DNA of 37,800 nucleotides, from contig JAGBLH010000316.1 of assembly GCA_017635515.1 (NCBI GenBank), positions 1 through 37,800 of the forward strand, read 5' to 3'. The DNA comes from Selenomonas sp. (GTDB taxonomy: Bacteria > Bacillota > Negativicutes > Selenomonadales > Selenomonadaceae). The position numbers and the translations under genes were made by a program. Shown here piece by piece: positions 16,966-24,164 of the stretch. The notes under the pieces were generated by a model. That model was given only the letters and a program-made list of their open reading frames with translations, did not search any database and was not told where the DNA came from. Numbering within the stretch: the first letter of the stretch is position 1; the number at the start of each line of letters is the position of its first letter.

Positions 16966-17397
16966 ATGACGAAAGACCGCTTCGATCAGGATGTGCTGCC
17001 CATGCATCCCTTGAATCTGCTGATACTCACTGGCTCCAATAGCCTGCGTGACCCTGAGATTTCTCCCCAAACCATCATAAATGACCTGAAAGAAATAAAG
17101 CGGAAGTGCAACGCCCACGATATACGCCCCATCTTCCTGACCCTCATGCCCATCAACCCCGCCAACATCAAATACGCCTTCCACACGGACACCGACCCCC
17201 AGTGGAAGCAGAAGCTGAAGATGGTCAACGAATGGATCCGCCAGCAGGACTACTGCATAGACCTGGAGCCATATTTTTACGACCCTACTGGCCAGCAGAT
17301 GGACACAGGTTTCGCCATAGACGGGCTGCACCCGGATATACGAGGGAAGATGCTCATGGGCGAAATCATCAATATGCATAAGAATCTTTTCCGCTGA
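16966..17397 (+). pseudogene. SGNH/GDSL hydrolase gene, 3' part (blocks II-V)
   Basis: The frame of the previous gene continues after the TAA without a shift. The 19 codons from 16909 to the first ATG (16966) encode TTYLDFPCLNLGRSGDTST, which contains SGNH block II (NLGRSG). After the ATG come block III (LTGSNS, with the oxyanion Asn) and block V (DGLHPD, with Asp and His). No good ribosome binding site precedes 16966; the nearest AGGAG is about 17 bases away. It is therefore best seen as the rest of one broken gene of 540 codons rather than a separate gene. Confidence 0.75.
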
Positions 17398-17407
17398 AAA
17401 GAGGCCT

Positions 17408-17446
17408 AAAAAAAGCCTTCTCCATACAAACGAGAAGGCTTTTTTA
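17408..17446. terminator. Bidirectional terminator between the SGNH gene and ridA
   Basis: A strong stem, AAGCCTTCTC against GAGAAGGCTT with a 9-base loop, is flanked by seven As on the left and six Ts on the right. It can end transcription from both convergent genes. Confidence 0.9.
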
Positions 17447-17462
17447 CTGCTTTTATACTACC

Positions 17463-17834
17463 TTACAGCACAGCCGTAGCTTCCACCTCGCAGAGCGCCC
17501 CTGCAGGCAGATCCTTCACCGCCACGCAGCTGCGGGCAGGCTTGCTGATGAAGTGCTTGGCATAGACTTCATTGAAGGCCTTGAAGTCGGCAATGTCTGC
17601 CAGGAAGCAAGTGGTCTTCACCACATGGCCCATATCAGTGCCTGCGGCTGCCAGCACCGCTTCCACGTTCCTGCAGCACTGCTCCGCCTGCTCCCCGATA
17701 GTCTTGGCCACGATCTTCCCCTCCGCCGGATTGATGGCAATCTGGCCGGAAAGATAGAGGGTATTCCCTGCCTTGATGGCCTGGCTGTAGGGGCCTACGG
17801 CGGCGGGGGCTTTTTCGGTATGTATGATTTCCAT
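17463..17834 (-). CDS. ridA: RidA-family enamine/imine deaminase
   Basis: RidA hydrolyses reactive 2-aminoacrylate and related enamines released by PLP enzymes, protecting the cell and forming keto acids and ammonia. The 123-residue protein is full length, with GPYSQAIKAG at 14-23, SGQI at 29-32, the substrate-binding R101 (PARSCV) and E116 (CEVEATAVL). ATG 17834 follows GGAGGAATCAAGC. It is transcribed alone from a predicted promoter at 17875-17903. Confidence 0.95.
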   Translation of the reverse strand: MEIIHTEKAPAAVGPYSQAIKAGNTLYLSGQIAINPAEGKIVAKTIGEQAEQCCRNVEAVLAAAGTDMGHVVKTTCFLADIADFKAFNEVYAKHFISKPARSCVAVKDLPAGALCEVEATAVL

Positions 17835-17874
17835 GCTTGATTCCTCCTGTTTGCTGCAAATATCAACAGCATCT

Positions 17875-17903
17875 ATTTTAGCGCAAGAATTGCAAATTTA
17901 CAA
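17875..17903 (-). promoter_or_regulatory. Predicted promoter of ridA
   Basis: On the minus strand, -35 TTGTAA (17898-17903), 17 bases, and -10 TAAAAT (17875-17880) lie about 40 bases before the start codon. Confidence 0.6.
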
Positions 17904-17912
17904 GGTTACAGT

Positions 17913-17964
17913 CACAAAAGGAGAGGTTCCCCGCCCCAAAGGGCGCAGAACCTCTCCTTTTTGT
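17913..17964 (-). terminator. Terminator of the feo operon
   Basis: AAAAGGAGAGGTTC (17916-17929) pairs perfectly with GAACCTCTCCTTTT (17948-17961), with an inner GCCC/GGGC stem. The minus strand continues TTTTGTG. It starts about 10 bases after the small Cys-rich gene. Confidence 0.85.
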
Positions 17965-17972
17965 GTCATAAT

Positions 17973-18125
17973 CTATTTTTTGGCCATTTCGTGGCAGCCG
18001 CTGCAGCATTCGCAGCCTCCGCCCCCGCAGCAATCCTCCTTGCCATCGCGCAGATTGCGATAAACATGGCGCACAGCGAAGAACAGGGCCACGGCAATGA
18101 CTGAGCCTGCAATAAATGTAGACAT
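17973..18125 (-). CDS. FeoB-associated Cys-rich membrane peptide
   Basis: A 50-residue gene lies between feoB and the operon terminator. The start is ATG 18125, about 8 bases after AAGGGAGC. The protein has one N-terminal membrane helix (about 4-18), a short basic stretch (RHVYRNLRDGK) and a tail with seven cysteines in CC-GGGG-C-x-CC-x2-C and a following histidine. This matches the FeoB-associated Cys-rich membrane protein family found after feoB in Firmicutes. In other bacteria small partners such as FeoC sit at this place. A role as a cytoplasmic metal or redox-responsive partner of FeoB is inferred from position and cysteines only. Confidence 0.88.
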   Translation of the reverse strand: MSTFIAGSVIAVALFFAVRHVYRNLRDGKEDCCGGGGCECCSGCHEMAKK

Positions 18126-18158
18126 AAGGTATGCTCCCTTCTATCCCCCAAGGGAGAT

Positions 18159-20066
18159 TCAGTAGCCCAGTGCCTTGCCAATCTGATAGACCAGCAGGGA
18201 AACGAACCAGGCCACCACAAACATGTAAACTGCGGAGAAGCCCATCCACTTCCAGCCGCCTGCTTCCTTCTTGATGGTACCCAGAGCAGTGACACAGGGA
18301 GTGTAGAGCTGAGAGAACACCATGAAGGCGATGGCAGACAGGGCCGTGAAGGAAGTAGCCATGCCAGTCTGCATCATAGTCTCAGCAGCTTCCATGGCCT
18401 CCTCAGCCTCGGTGGAAACATCAGCTGCGCCGTAGAGCACGCCGATAGTGGAAACTACGGCCTCCTTGGCCAGGATGCCAGAAATGACGGCTGCGCCTGC
18501 TTCCCAAGTGCCAAAGCCGTGGAACACGAAGAGAGTGGACATCCAGCCCCCCAGCGTAGCCAGGAAGCTTTCCTCAATCTCGCACATGCCGCCGGCATTG
18601 AAGTTGGAAAGCACCCAAATCAGCACAGAAGCGGCAAAGATGATAGTACCTGCCTTGATGAGGTAGCCCTTGCCCTTGTCCCAGGTCTCCAGGAGCACCG
18701 TCTTCATATCAGGCATGCGGTAAGGAGGCAGCTCCAGCAGGAAGGTGGAGCCTTCCTCCTTGAACATCGTCTCACCGAGCACCTTGGCTACGATGATAGC
18801 CATGACCACACCCACGATATACATGGCAAAGACCACATTGGCGGCATCATTGGGGAAGAACATGGCAGCAAAGAGAGCCATAATGGGCAGCTTGGCGCCG
18901 CAAGTCAGGAACGGGGTAATCAGGATGGAGACCAGGCGATCTTTGTTAGAATCCAAAGCGCGGGCACCCATGATGGCGGGCACGCCGCAGCCGAAGCCCA
19001 TCATGAGGGGCATGATGCCCTTGCCCGTCAGGCCGCAGCGGCGCATGATGGGGTCCATGATGAAGGCAATGCGGGCCATGTAGCCCGTGCCATCCAGGAA
19101 GGACAGGCAGAAGAACAAGACGAAAATCAGGGGCACGAAGGTCAGCACAGCCCCCACGCCGCCGATGATGCCATCGGTGATGAGAGCCTGCATCCACTCA
19201 GCCACCCCGGCAGCCTCCAAGGCTCCCTTGGACCATTCAAGGAAATCCTCATTGATCAGCGCATCCAAAGTATCTGCCAGGGGCTGGCCAATCCAGGTGA
19301 AGGTAATCTGGAACACAGCATAGAGGATAGCCAAAAAGATAGGCAGCGCCAGCACGCCGTTGGCCAGGAACTTGTCGAACTTCTCGGAAGTGGACTGGCC
19401 CACATTGCGCATATCCACAGCCGCATCCATGATCTGGTCAATCAGCGCATAGCGGGCCTCGATGATTTTCTCCTGCTTCTCGCTGTCGCTGAGGCTGCTC
19501 TGCTGTATTTCCTTGACCTTCTCAATATGGGCCTTGACCTGGGGACTGGCCTCATAATTGCTCATGACCGTGGTGGTAAACACCTCCAGCAGCTGCCTGG
19601 TGCTCTTGGAGCTGCGGCCCACAGTCTGCACCACAGGCATGCCCACCACTTCTTCCAAGCGCTTGGTATCAATGCTGATGCCCCGGCGCTCCGCCTCGTC
19701 CGTCATGTTCAGGTCGATGAGCAGGGGAATGCCCTTTTCCAAGAGCTGAACCGTCAGGAACAGGTTGCGGGAGATATTGGTGCTGTCCACCACATCCATG
19801 ACCAAATCCAGCTTGTTGTTGGTCAGGTAGTCGATGACGATTTTCTCCTCCGGGGAACGGGCGTTGATGCTGTAGGTGCCCGGCAAGTCTACAATGGAGA
19901 TGGCACGGTCCTTGTGGCGGGCATAGCCCACCTTCTTGTCCACGGTGACGCCGGGCCAGTTGCCAATCTTCTGGCGGGCACCGGTGAGCTCATTGAATAT
20001 AGTGGACTTGCCGGTATTCGGATTGCCGGTAAGCGCTACTGCTAAAGTTGACATTGATGTTTTCAC
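18159..20066 (-). CDS. feoB: Ferrous iron transporter FeoB
   Basis: FeoB imports Fe2+ under anaerobic conditions through the inner membrane. The 635-residue protein has an N-terminal G domain (GNPNTGKS at 14-21, DLPG at 60-63, the NMTD guanine-specificity motif near 118-121), a helical GDI-like segment (about 170-230) and a membrane domain with two Gate repeats, the second containing the FGCGVPAI motif region. It is shorter than the 773-residue E. coli protein, as in many Firmicutes. Start is uncertain: GTG 20066 lies only 2 bases after AAGGAG, and ATG 20054 lies 13 bases after it. It is the second gene of feoA-feoB-Cys-rich peptide. Confidence 0.97.
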   Translation of the reverse strand: MKTSMSTLAVALTGNPNTGKSTIFNELTGARQKIGNWPGVTVDKKVGYARHKDRAISIVDLPGTYSINARSPEEKIVIDYLTNNKLDLVMDVVDSTNISRNLFLTVQLLEKGIPLLIDLNMTDEAERRGISIDTKRLEEVVGMPVVQTVGRSSKSTRQLLEVFTTTVMSNYEASPQVKAHIEKVKEIQQSSLSDSEKQEKIIEARYALIDQIMDAAVDMRNVGQSTSEKFDKFLANGVLALPIFLAILYAVFQITFTWIGQPLADTLDALINEDFLEWSKGALEAAGVAEWMQALITDGIIGGVGAVLTFVPLIFVLFFCLSFLDGTGYMARIAFIMDPIMRRCGLTGKGIMPLMMGFGCGVPAIMGARALDSNKDRLVSILITPFLTCGAKLPIMALFAAMFFPNDAANVVFAMYIVGVVMAIIVAKVLGETMFKEEGSTFLLELPPYRMPDMKTVLLETWDKGKGYLIKAGTIIFAASVLIWVLSNFNAGGMCEIEESFLATLGGWMSTLFVFHGFGTWEAGAAVISGILAKEAVVSTIGVLYGAADVSTEAEEAMEAAETMMQTGMATSFTALSAIAFMVFSQLYTPCVTALGTIKKEAGGWKWMGFSAVYMFVVAWFVSLLVYQIGKALGY

Positions 20067-20104
20067 TACTCCTTCCAGAATCCTGCTGAATCTCTGCCTG
20101 CCAA

Positions 20105-20329
20105 TCAGTTGACCTGCTGCACCTCAATCTGGGCTGCATCGTCACGGCGCAGGGCCAGATTATAGTAGCGGACATTGATGGCAATAGGATCCCCCAGGGG
20201 AGCAGAACGAAGCACCTTCACCTTCGTGCCCGGAATAAGCCCCATAGTCATCAGCCTTTCCTTCAAAGCGGAATCGCCAATCTGCTGAATCTTGAGCGTC
20301 ATGCCAGTTTTTCCATCCTTCAACGTCAA
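20105..20329 (-). CDS. feoA: FeoA-family SH3-like protein
   Basis: This 74-residue cytosolic protein has the SH3-like FeoA fold seen in the pattern GDSALKERLMTMGLIPGTKVKVLRSAPLGDP; FeoA is required for FeoB transport, probably by contacting its G domain. The TTG start at 20329 is 8 bases after AGGAGG. It heads the feo operon, 38 bases before feoB, behind a strong promoter with iron-box-like repeats. Confidence 0.94.
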   Translation of the reverse strand: MTLKDGKTGMTLKIQQIGDSALKERLMTMGLIPGTKVKVLRSAPLGDPIAINVRYYNLALRRDDAAQIEVQQVN

Positions 20330-20363
20330 AAGAAACGCCTCCTCGAATAATAACTATAAATGC

Positions 20364-20427
20364 TAATGAGAATAATAATGAGAATTAAATACAAGCTTAT
20401 GATAAACTATCTCATTTTCATTGTCAA
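20364..20427 (-). promoter_or_regulatory. feo operon promoter with Fur-like sites
   Basis: On the minus strand a consensus -35 TTGACA (20422-20427), 17-base spacer and -10 TATCAT (20399-20404) lie about 70 bases before feoA. Two direct repeats of TAATGAGAAT (20364-20373 and 20376-20385) lie just downstream of the start site, and GATA-AAC-TATC (20401-20411) overlaps the -10. TGAGAAT resembles the TGATAAT half-site of Fur boxes. Iron repression is an inference. Confidence 0.65.
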
Positions 20428-20469
20428 TAGCGCCAAGGGAAAAAGTCAGACAATCAGGAAAACGGCATC

Positions 20470-20507
20470 AAAAAAGGATAGCCCTCCGATTGTTCATAAA
20501 GCTATCC
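20470..20507 (-). terminator. Probable terminator after tadA
   Basis: GGATAGC (20476-20482) pairs with GCTATCC (20501-20507) across an 18-base loop, followed on the minus strand by TTTTTT. It lies about 70 bases after the tadA stop and just before the feo promoter. Confidence 0.65.
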
Positions 20508-20578
20508 CTGCCAATATCAAAATGATTGCCAAAGTCCTCCAGCACCAAAGCGCCAATTCTCTAGAAGGGCGAAAAAGC

Positions 20579-21061
20579 TCATTCAGCCTTTTTCAGGAGC
20601 TTTTTCCTTTCCCGTCTTTCCCTGAAGAAGCGCTTCATGATTTCCGCGCATTCCTCCTGCAGCACCCCAGCCCTGATTTCTGGCCTGTGATTCAGCGTCT
20701 CATTGCCGGGAATGTTGAACACTGATTCGCAGGCCCCCGCCTTGGCATCGGTGCTGCCGTAAACGACCCTGTCCACCCTGCTCATGACGATAGCCCCTGC
20801 ACACATGGGGCAGGGTTCTATAGTCACATAGAGGGTCAGGCCAGAGAGACGCCAGCGTCCCAACTTGCGGCAGGCCTCCTGTATGGCTATCAGTTCGGCG
20901 TGAGCGGTGGCATCATGCCAGATTTCTCGCATGTTATGCCCAGAGGCCACCACCTGCCCCTGCTCGTCCACGAGCACGGCACCGATGGGAACCTCCTCCA
21001 GCTCATAAGCCTTCTGCGCCTCCAGAAGAGCCAGCCGCATAAAATCTTCATCTGCTGCCAT
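20579..21061 (-). CDS. tadA: tRNA-specific adenosine deaminase
   Basis: TadA deaminates the wobble adenosine of tRNA-Arg(ACG) to inosine. The 160-residue protein has the zinc and catalytic residues of the family: H54-A-E56 and PCPMC with C84 and C87, and it ends with the usual basic C-terminal helix (RFFRERRERKK). ATG 21061 is 9 bases after AGGA; a TTG one codon earlier is an alternative. It overlaps the stop of the upstream 96-residue gene by 14 bases, so its translation is probably coupled. Confidence 0.95.
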   Translation of the reverse strand: MAADEDFMRLALLEAQKAYELEEVPIGAVLVDEQGQVVASGHNMREIWHDATAHAELIAIQEACRKLGRWRLSGLTLYVTIEPCPMCAGAIVMSRVDRVVYGSTDAKAGACESVFNIPGNETLNHRPEIRAGVLQEECAEIMKRFFRERRERKKLLKKAE

Positions 21062-21338
21062 CAATAAGATTCCTCGCTTTGGTCAGATCCACCAGATAAT
21101 TGTAATAGAGGGAATGAGTGGGCTTGCTGTCGAGAGACAGCGCATAAGCCTTGGGCACTCCCGGCCCGCCGTCATTATCGGGCCGCACCTCCTTCTGCAT
21201 TTCCTGCTTCAGGAGCTTGGAAAATTCCTGCTTCTTGCCTTTCCCATCCTCAAAGCCCTCCTTGCGCTTGAAGGAACGGCCAATATCCAATTCCGTTGCC
21301 TTGACCCGGGTCACCCTTTCTATCCTTTCCAACATCAT
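21048..21338 (-). CDS. Uncharacterised 96-residue protein upstream of tadA
   Basis: I do not recognise this protein. It is soluble, with no signal or membrane segment, and strongly charged: an N-terminal MLERIERVTRVK helix, a lysine-rich centre (KEGFEDGKGKKQEFSKLLKQEMQKE) and a C-terminal part SLYYNYLVDLTKARNLIDG. ATG 21338 lies 5 bases after GGAGG; the in-frame GTG at 21344 overlaps that site. The strong ribosome site, absence of a better frame, and the 14-base overlap with tadA support it as real. The FSKLLKQEM stretch recalls small flagellar-operon proteins, but this is too weak for an assignment. Confidence 0.75.
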   Translation of the reverse strand: MMLERIERVTRVKATELDIGRSFKRKEGFEDGKGKKQEFSKLLKQEMQKEVRPDNDGGPGVPKAYALSLDSKPTHSLYYNYLVDLTKARNLIDGSR

Positions 21339-21415
21339 CTCCACCTCCGAACTTGCACTGCGGTAAGAGAGCTCTCATACATGTATATCGTCATGAATTG
21401 GAAAAAGATTAAGGG

Positions 21416-21440
21416 AAAATTGAGGATTTCACTCAAATTT
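21416..21440 (-). terminator. Possible weak terminator after the SDR gene
   Basis: A 9-bp stem with one mismatch (AAAATTGAG and CTCAAATTT arms) around a 7-base loop lies just after the stop. On the minus strand the right arm runs into TTTTCCC. Confidence 0.4.
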
Positions 21441-21448
21441 ATTTTAGT

Positions 21449-22402
21449 TTATTTTAGGCTCTCACCCAAGGCCAGGAACATCTCCCTGATGCTTCGCTCA
21501 GGCTGCCAGCCCAAAGCCCGCAGCTTGTCCCCGGAGAGCCTTAGCCCCGTGTCTGCCGCATAGCCGTAACGGTTGTCTTTTGGGATGTCCACCACCACCC
21601 GGCTCCTGCCCTCAGAGAGGACTTCTGCTGCAAGCTCTGCCAGTTCACGGATAGACATGGTGCTCGCCTCATTCACCACGTTGTAGGCTTCCCCATCCTT
21701 GGCCTTGGCCAGGATGGTCAGCAGTCCCTCCAGCACATCGTCAATGTCGCAGTAATTGCCCACGGATCTGCCCTCCGTGTGAAGGACAATATCCTCCCCT
21801 CGCACAGCCGCGCGGGCGAACTGGGCAAAGACGCGGTTGTCCCCTGGCAGCACGCCCCGTCCGAAAGTCTGGGCCAGCCGGGCAATCTTCACGGGCAGGC
21901 CGTATTCTCCTGCATAGGCGGCGCAGATATTCTCCGCCATGCGCTTGCCCAGGGGATAGCAGCTGCGGGCCGCCAGGATATCCACCTGCCCTGCCCCAGC
22001 TTCAGCTTCCCCTGCCCGGTGTCCATCCGAGCAGTCCAGGCTGCCATAGACCTCCATGGAGGAAACATAGACCATACTCCGTGGCTTTGCCCGGCGGGCC
22101 AGCTCCAGCACGTTCTGGGTGGCGTTCACAAGGCTCTGCCCCACCTCCACGGGATGGTTGCGCATTTCCAGGGAGGCGGTGACGGCGGCGCAGTGGACAA
22201 GGTAATCAAAGGAGAGGTCAAGAGCCGCCATGGTGCCGCTGTCTGTCAGGTCAGCTGCCACTAGTGCCGCTTCTTTTGGTAGCATGGCACGAGCCTTGGC
22301 TTCATTGCGCACCAAAGCTATGACTTGCTCTCCTTCATCTATGAGCCTTTGCGCCAGCAAAGAGCCAATATAGCCCGTAGCGCCGGTAATCAAATATAGC
22401 AT
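21449..22402 (-). CDS. NAD-dependent epimerase/dehydratase (extended SDR)
   Basis: This 317-residue protein is an extended short-chain dehydrogenase. It has the nucleotide-binding GATGYIGS at 7-14, a VHCAAVT strand, VYVSSMEVYG, the catalytic Tyr-x3-Lys as CYPLGKR, and a C-terminal half with the NVVNEAS and RELAELAAEVL blocks. Members act on nucleotide sugars, but the exact substrate cannot be told. ATG 22402 follows AAGGAG at 8 bases; the long open frame further upstream is antisense or offset to znuB. A hairpin separates it from znuB, so it may be partly independent. Confidence 0.88.
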   Translation of the reverse strand: MLYLITGATGYIGSLLAQRLIDEGEQVIALVRNEAKARAMLPKEAALVAADLTDSGTMAALDLSFDYLVHCAAVTASLEMRNHPVEVGQSLVNATQNVLELARRAKPRSMVYVSSMEVYGSLDCSDGHRAGEAEAGAGQVDILAARSCYPLGKRMAENICAAYAGEYGLPVKIARLAQTFGRGVLPGDNRVFAQFARAAVRGEDIVLHTEGRSVGNYCDIDDVLEGLLTILAKAKDGEAYNVVNEASTMSIRELAELAAEVLSEGRSRVVVDIPKDNRYGYAADTGLRLSGDKLRALGWQPERSIREMFLALGESLK

Positions 22403-22433
22403 GTCAAAATCTCCTTTGCAGCCAAACCACAAG

Positions 22434-22455
22434 AGCCTTCCCCTAGAGGAAGGCT
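22434..22455 (-). terminator. Hairpin between znuB and the SDR gene
   Basis: AGCCTTCC (22434-22441) pairs perfectly with GGAAGGCT (22448-22455) around 6 bases. The minus strand continues CTTGTGGTTTGG, a poor T-run, so it may only attenuate. Confidence 0.5.
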
Positions 22456-22461
22456 GATAAA

Positions 22462-23304
22462 TCATCTCACAAAATAGGGCTTCAAAAGCAGGGTCAGGAA
22501 GAATATCCCCGCAGAAATCACCACGATGGTGGCACCTGCCGCCATATTGAAATAATAGGCCAAAATCAGCCCGCTGATGCCCGCCATCCAAGCGATGAGC
22601 ACAGACAAGAAGTGGTACTGCTTCACATTCCCCGCCAGATTCCTGGCTGCCGCCGCAGGCAGCACTAGCATGGCATTGATGATGAGGATGCCCACCCATT
22701 GGATGCTGATGGAGACCACCACCGCAAGAGTTGCGGCAAAAAGGCTCTCCGTCAGAAAGGAGTTCACTCCCCTGCTCCTGGCAAAAGAAGGATTGATGGA
22801 CAGCACCAAAAGCCTGTTGAAAAGCAGTCCCCACATGACCAGCACCAGCAAGCATACGGCCAAAAGCGCCCCCAATTCCTGCGTGGTTATGCTCAGGATA
22901 TCACCTACCAGGTAGGAGGAGAACTTATTGAAGCTGCCCCCATAGCTCATGATCATAAGGCCTGCCGCAATAGCCGTAGAGGAAAAGACGCCGATGATGG
23001 TATCCGTAGAAGCGGTGCTCTTGTTCTTGATATAGGTGATGAAAAGGGCAAAAACTACGGAAAAAACAATCAGGGAAGCCAGGGGCGACACCGCCCCCAA
23101 GAGTGCTCCGATGGCAATGCCAGTAAAGGCGCCGTGACCCAGGGAGTCGGAGAAGAACGCCATGCGGCTGCTGACCACCATGGTGCTCAAAAGGCCAAAG
23201 AGGGGCATCACCAGCAGCACCGCCAGGAAGGCATGCCTCATAAAGGCATGCCCTGCCCAGGCAAAGGGCAGGAAAATGTCCATAGCGCTGTAGAGCATTT
23301 CCAT
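22462..23304 (-). CDS. znuB: ABC-3 family metal permease (zinc/manganese type)
   Basis: This 280-residue protein has eight or nine hydrophobic segments and the ABC-3 layout of ZnuB/MntB permeases for Zn2+ or Mn2+, including FFSDSLGHGAFTGIAIG near the N terminus and the LVLPAAAARNLAGN segment that meets the ATPase. It begins at ATG 23304, overlapping the znuC stop by one base (TGATG), behind GGGAGGTG. No substrate-binding ZnuA gene is present nearby, so it would need one from elsewhere. Metal specificity cannot be read from the sequence. Confidence 0.9.
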   Translation of the reverse strand: MEMLYSAMDIFLPFAWAGHAFMRHAFLAVLLVMPLFGLLSTMVVSSRMAFFSDSLGHGAFTGIAIGALLGAVSPLASLIVFSVVFALFITYIKNKSTASTDTIIGVFSSTAIAAGLMIMSYGGSFNKFSSYLVGDILSITTQELGALLAVCLLVLVMWGLLFNRLLVLSINPSFARSRGVNSFLTESLFAATLAVVVSISIQWVGILIINAMLVLPAAAARNLAGNVKQYHFLSVLIAWMAGISGLILAYYFNMAAGATIVVISAGIFFLTLLLKPYFVR

Positions 23305-24149
23305 CAGTCCTGCACCTCCCTGCGGGGCCTGCCCGCCTCTTCAGGATGAGCCGCCTCCACCTGATGTAGCTCTGCCGCCGTCTGTCCCGCCAGCATGCCG
23401 AAAATCTTCTGGGTGCGGCTGTCCCCAAAGACCTCCTCCGGAGTGCCCACGGAAATCACGCCCTTGTCCATCAGCACCACCTGGTCGGCATGGCGCGCCA
23501 CCATGTTGAGGTCATGGGAAATGAGGATGATGGCCATATCCTCCTTCTCCCGCAATTCCGCCACAATCTCGTAAAATAGCTCCAGGCCATTCTGATCCAC
23601 CCCGGACACAGGCTCGTCAAGGAGCAGCAAGTCCGGCATGGGGTCAAGGGACAGAGCCAGCAGCACCCGCTGCAGCTCTCCTCCCGACAGGGCGCCCAGC
23701 CGCCTGTCCATGAGGTGGGCAGCCCGCACCCGCTGAAGGTTCCGCTCCACCCTCCCTCGCAGGGATTTGCCCGGCCAGAGCCAGACAGGCTTGTGGGAGA
23801 GGCACGCCATGAAGATATCCATGACACTGGTGGGCGCACTCACATCGAAGCGCAAATATTGGGGCACATAGCCGATCAGGGGATGCCCTGTGCGCTTGCC
23901 CTTGGCATCCATGTACTTGAGCTTGCCCGTATGGGGCACTTCCCCCAGGATGGCTTTCAGCAGGGTGCTCTTGCCCGCCCCATTGGGGCCAATGAGGGCC
24001 GTGAGCTGGCCGCAGTGGACATGGATGTTCACATGGTCGAAGATAGTAAGCCGCCCCACCTTCACCCCGAAATCTTCTATTCTGGTACAGCACAATTTCG
24101 CACAGTCCTCACTTGAGGAGGCCCTGTGGTGCATGATGTTCTTGAACAA
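23304..24149 (-). CDS. znuC: ABC transporter ATPase, zinc/manganese uptake type
   Basis: This 281-residue ATPase drives the ABC-3 permease encoded next. It has Walker A GPNGAGKST at 54-62, the LSGGELQRV signature, Walker B LLLLDEP and the ISHDL switch. A 25-residue N-terminal extension carries C16, C20 and C21 (SSSEDCAKLCCTRIED), which most ZnuC proteins lack. The TTG start at 24149 follows AAGGAAAGGA by about 7 bases. It lies 15 bases after the ABC-2 permease, within the same gene string. Confidence 0.9.
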   Translation of the reverse strand: MFKNIMHHRASSSEDCAKLCCTRIEDFGVKVGRLTIFDHVNIHVHCGQLTALIGPNGAGKSTLLKAILGEVPHTGKLKYMDAKGKRTGHPLIGYVPQYLRFDVSAPTSVMDIFMACLSHKPVWLWPGKSLRGRVERNLQRVRAAHLMDRRLGALSGGELQRVLLALSLDPMPDLLLLDEPVSGVDQNGLELFYEIVAELREKEDMAIILISHDLNMVARHADQVVLMDKGVISVGTPEEVFGDSRTQKIFGMLAGQTAAELHQVEAAHPEEAGRPRREVQD

Positions 24150-24164
24150 GTTGTTTTCCTTTCC

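Noticed and set aside
15808..17379. A 523-codon minus-strand frame across the whole SGNH gene
   Set aside because: It considered as a reason for the TAA, but the frame has no ribosome site or motif, while the plus strand encodes signal peptide, repeats and all SGNH blocks.
18519..20045. A 508-codon plus-strand frame opposite feoB
   Set aside because: It is a His/Gln-rich antisense shadow of feoB without a ribosome site.
22403..22855. Upstream extension of the SDR frame
   Set aside because: It overlaps znuB in another frame; the GATGYIGS motif begins directly after the ATG at 22402 with a good ribosome site.
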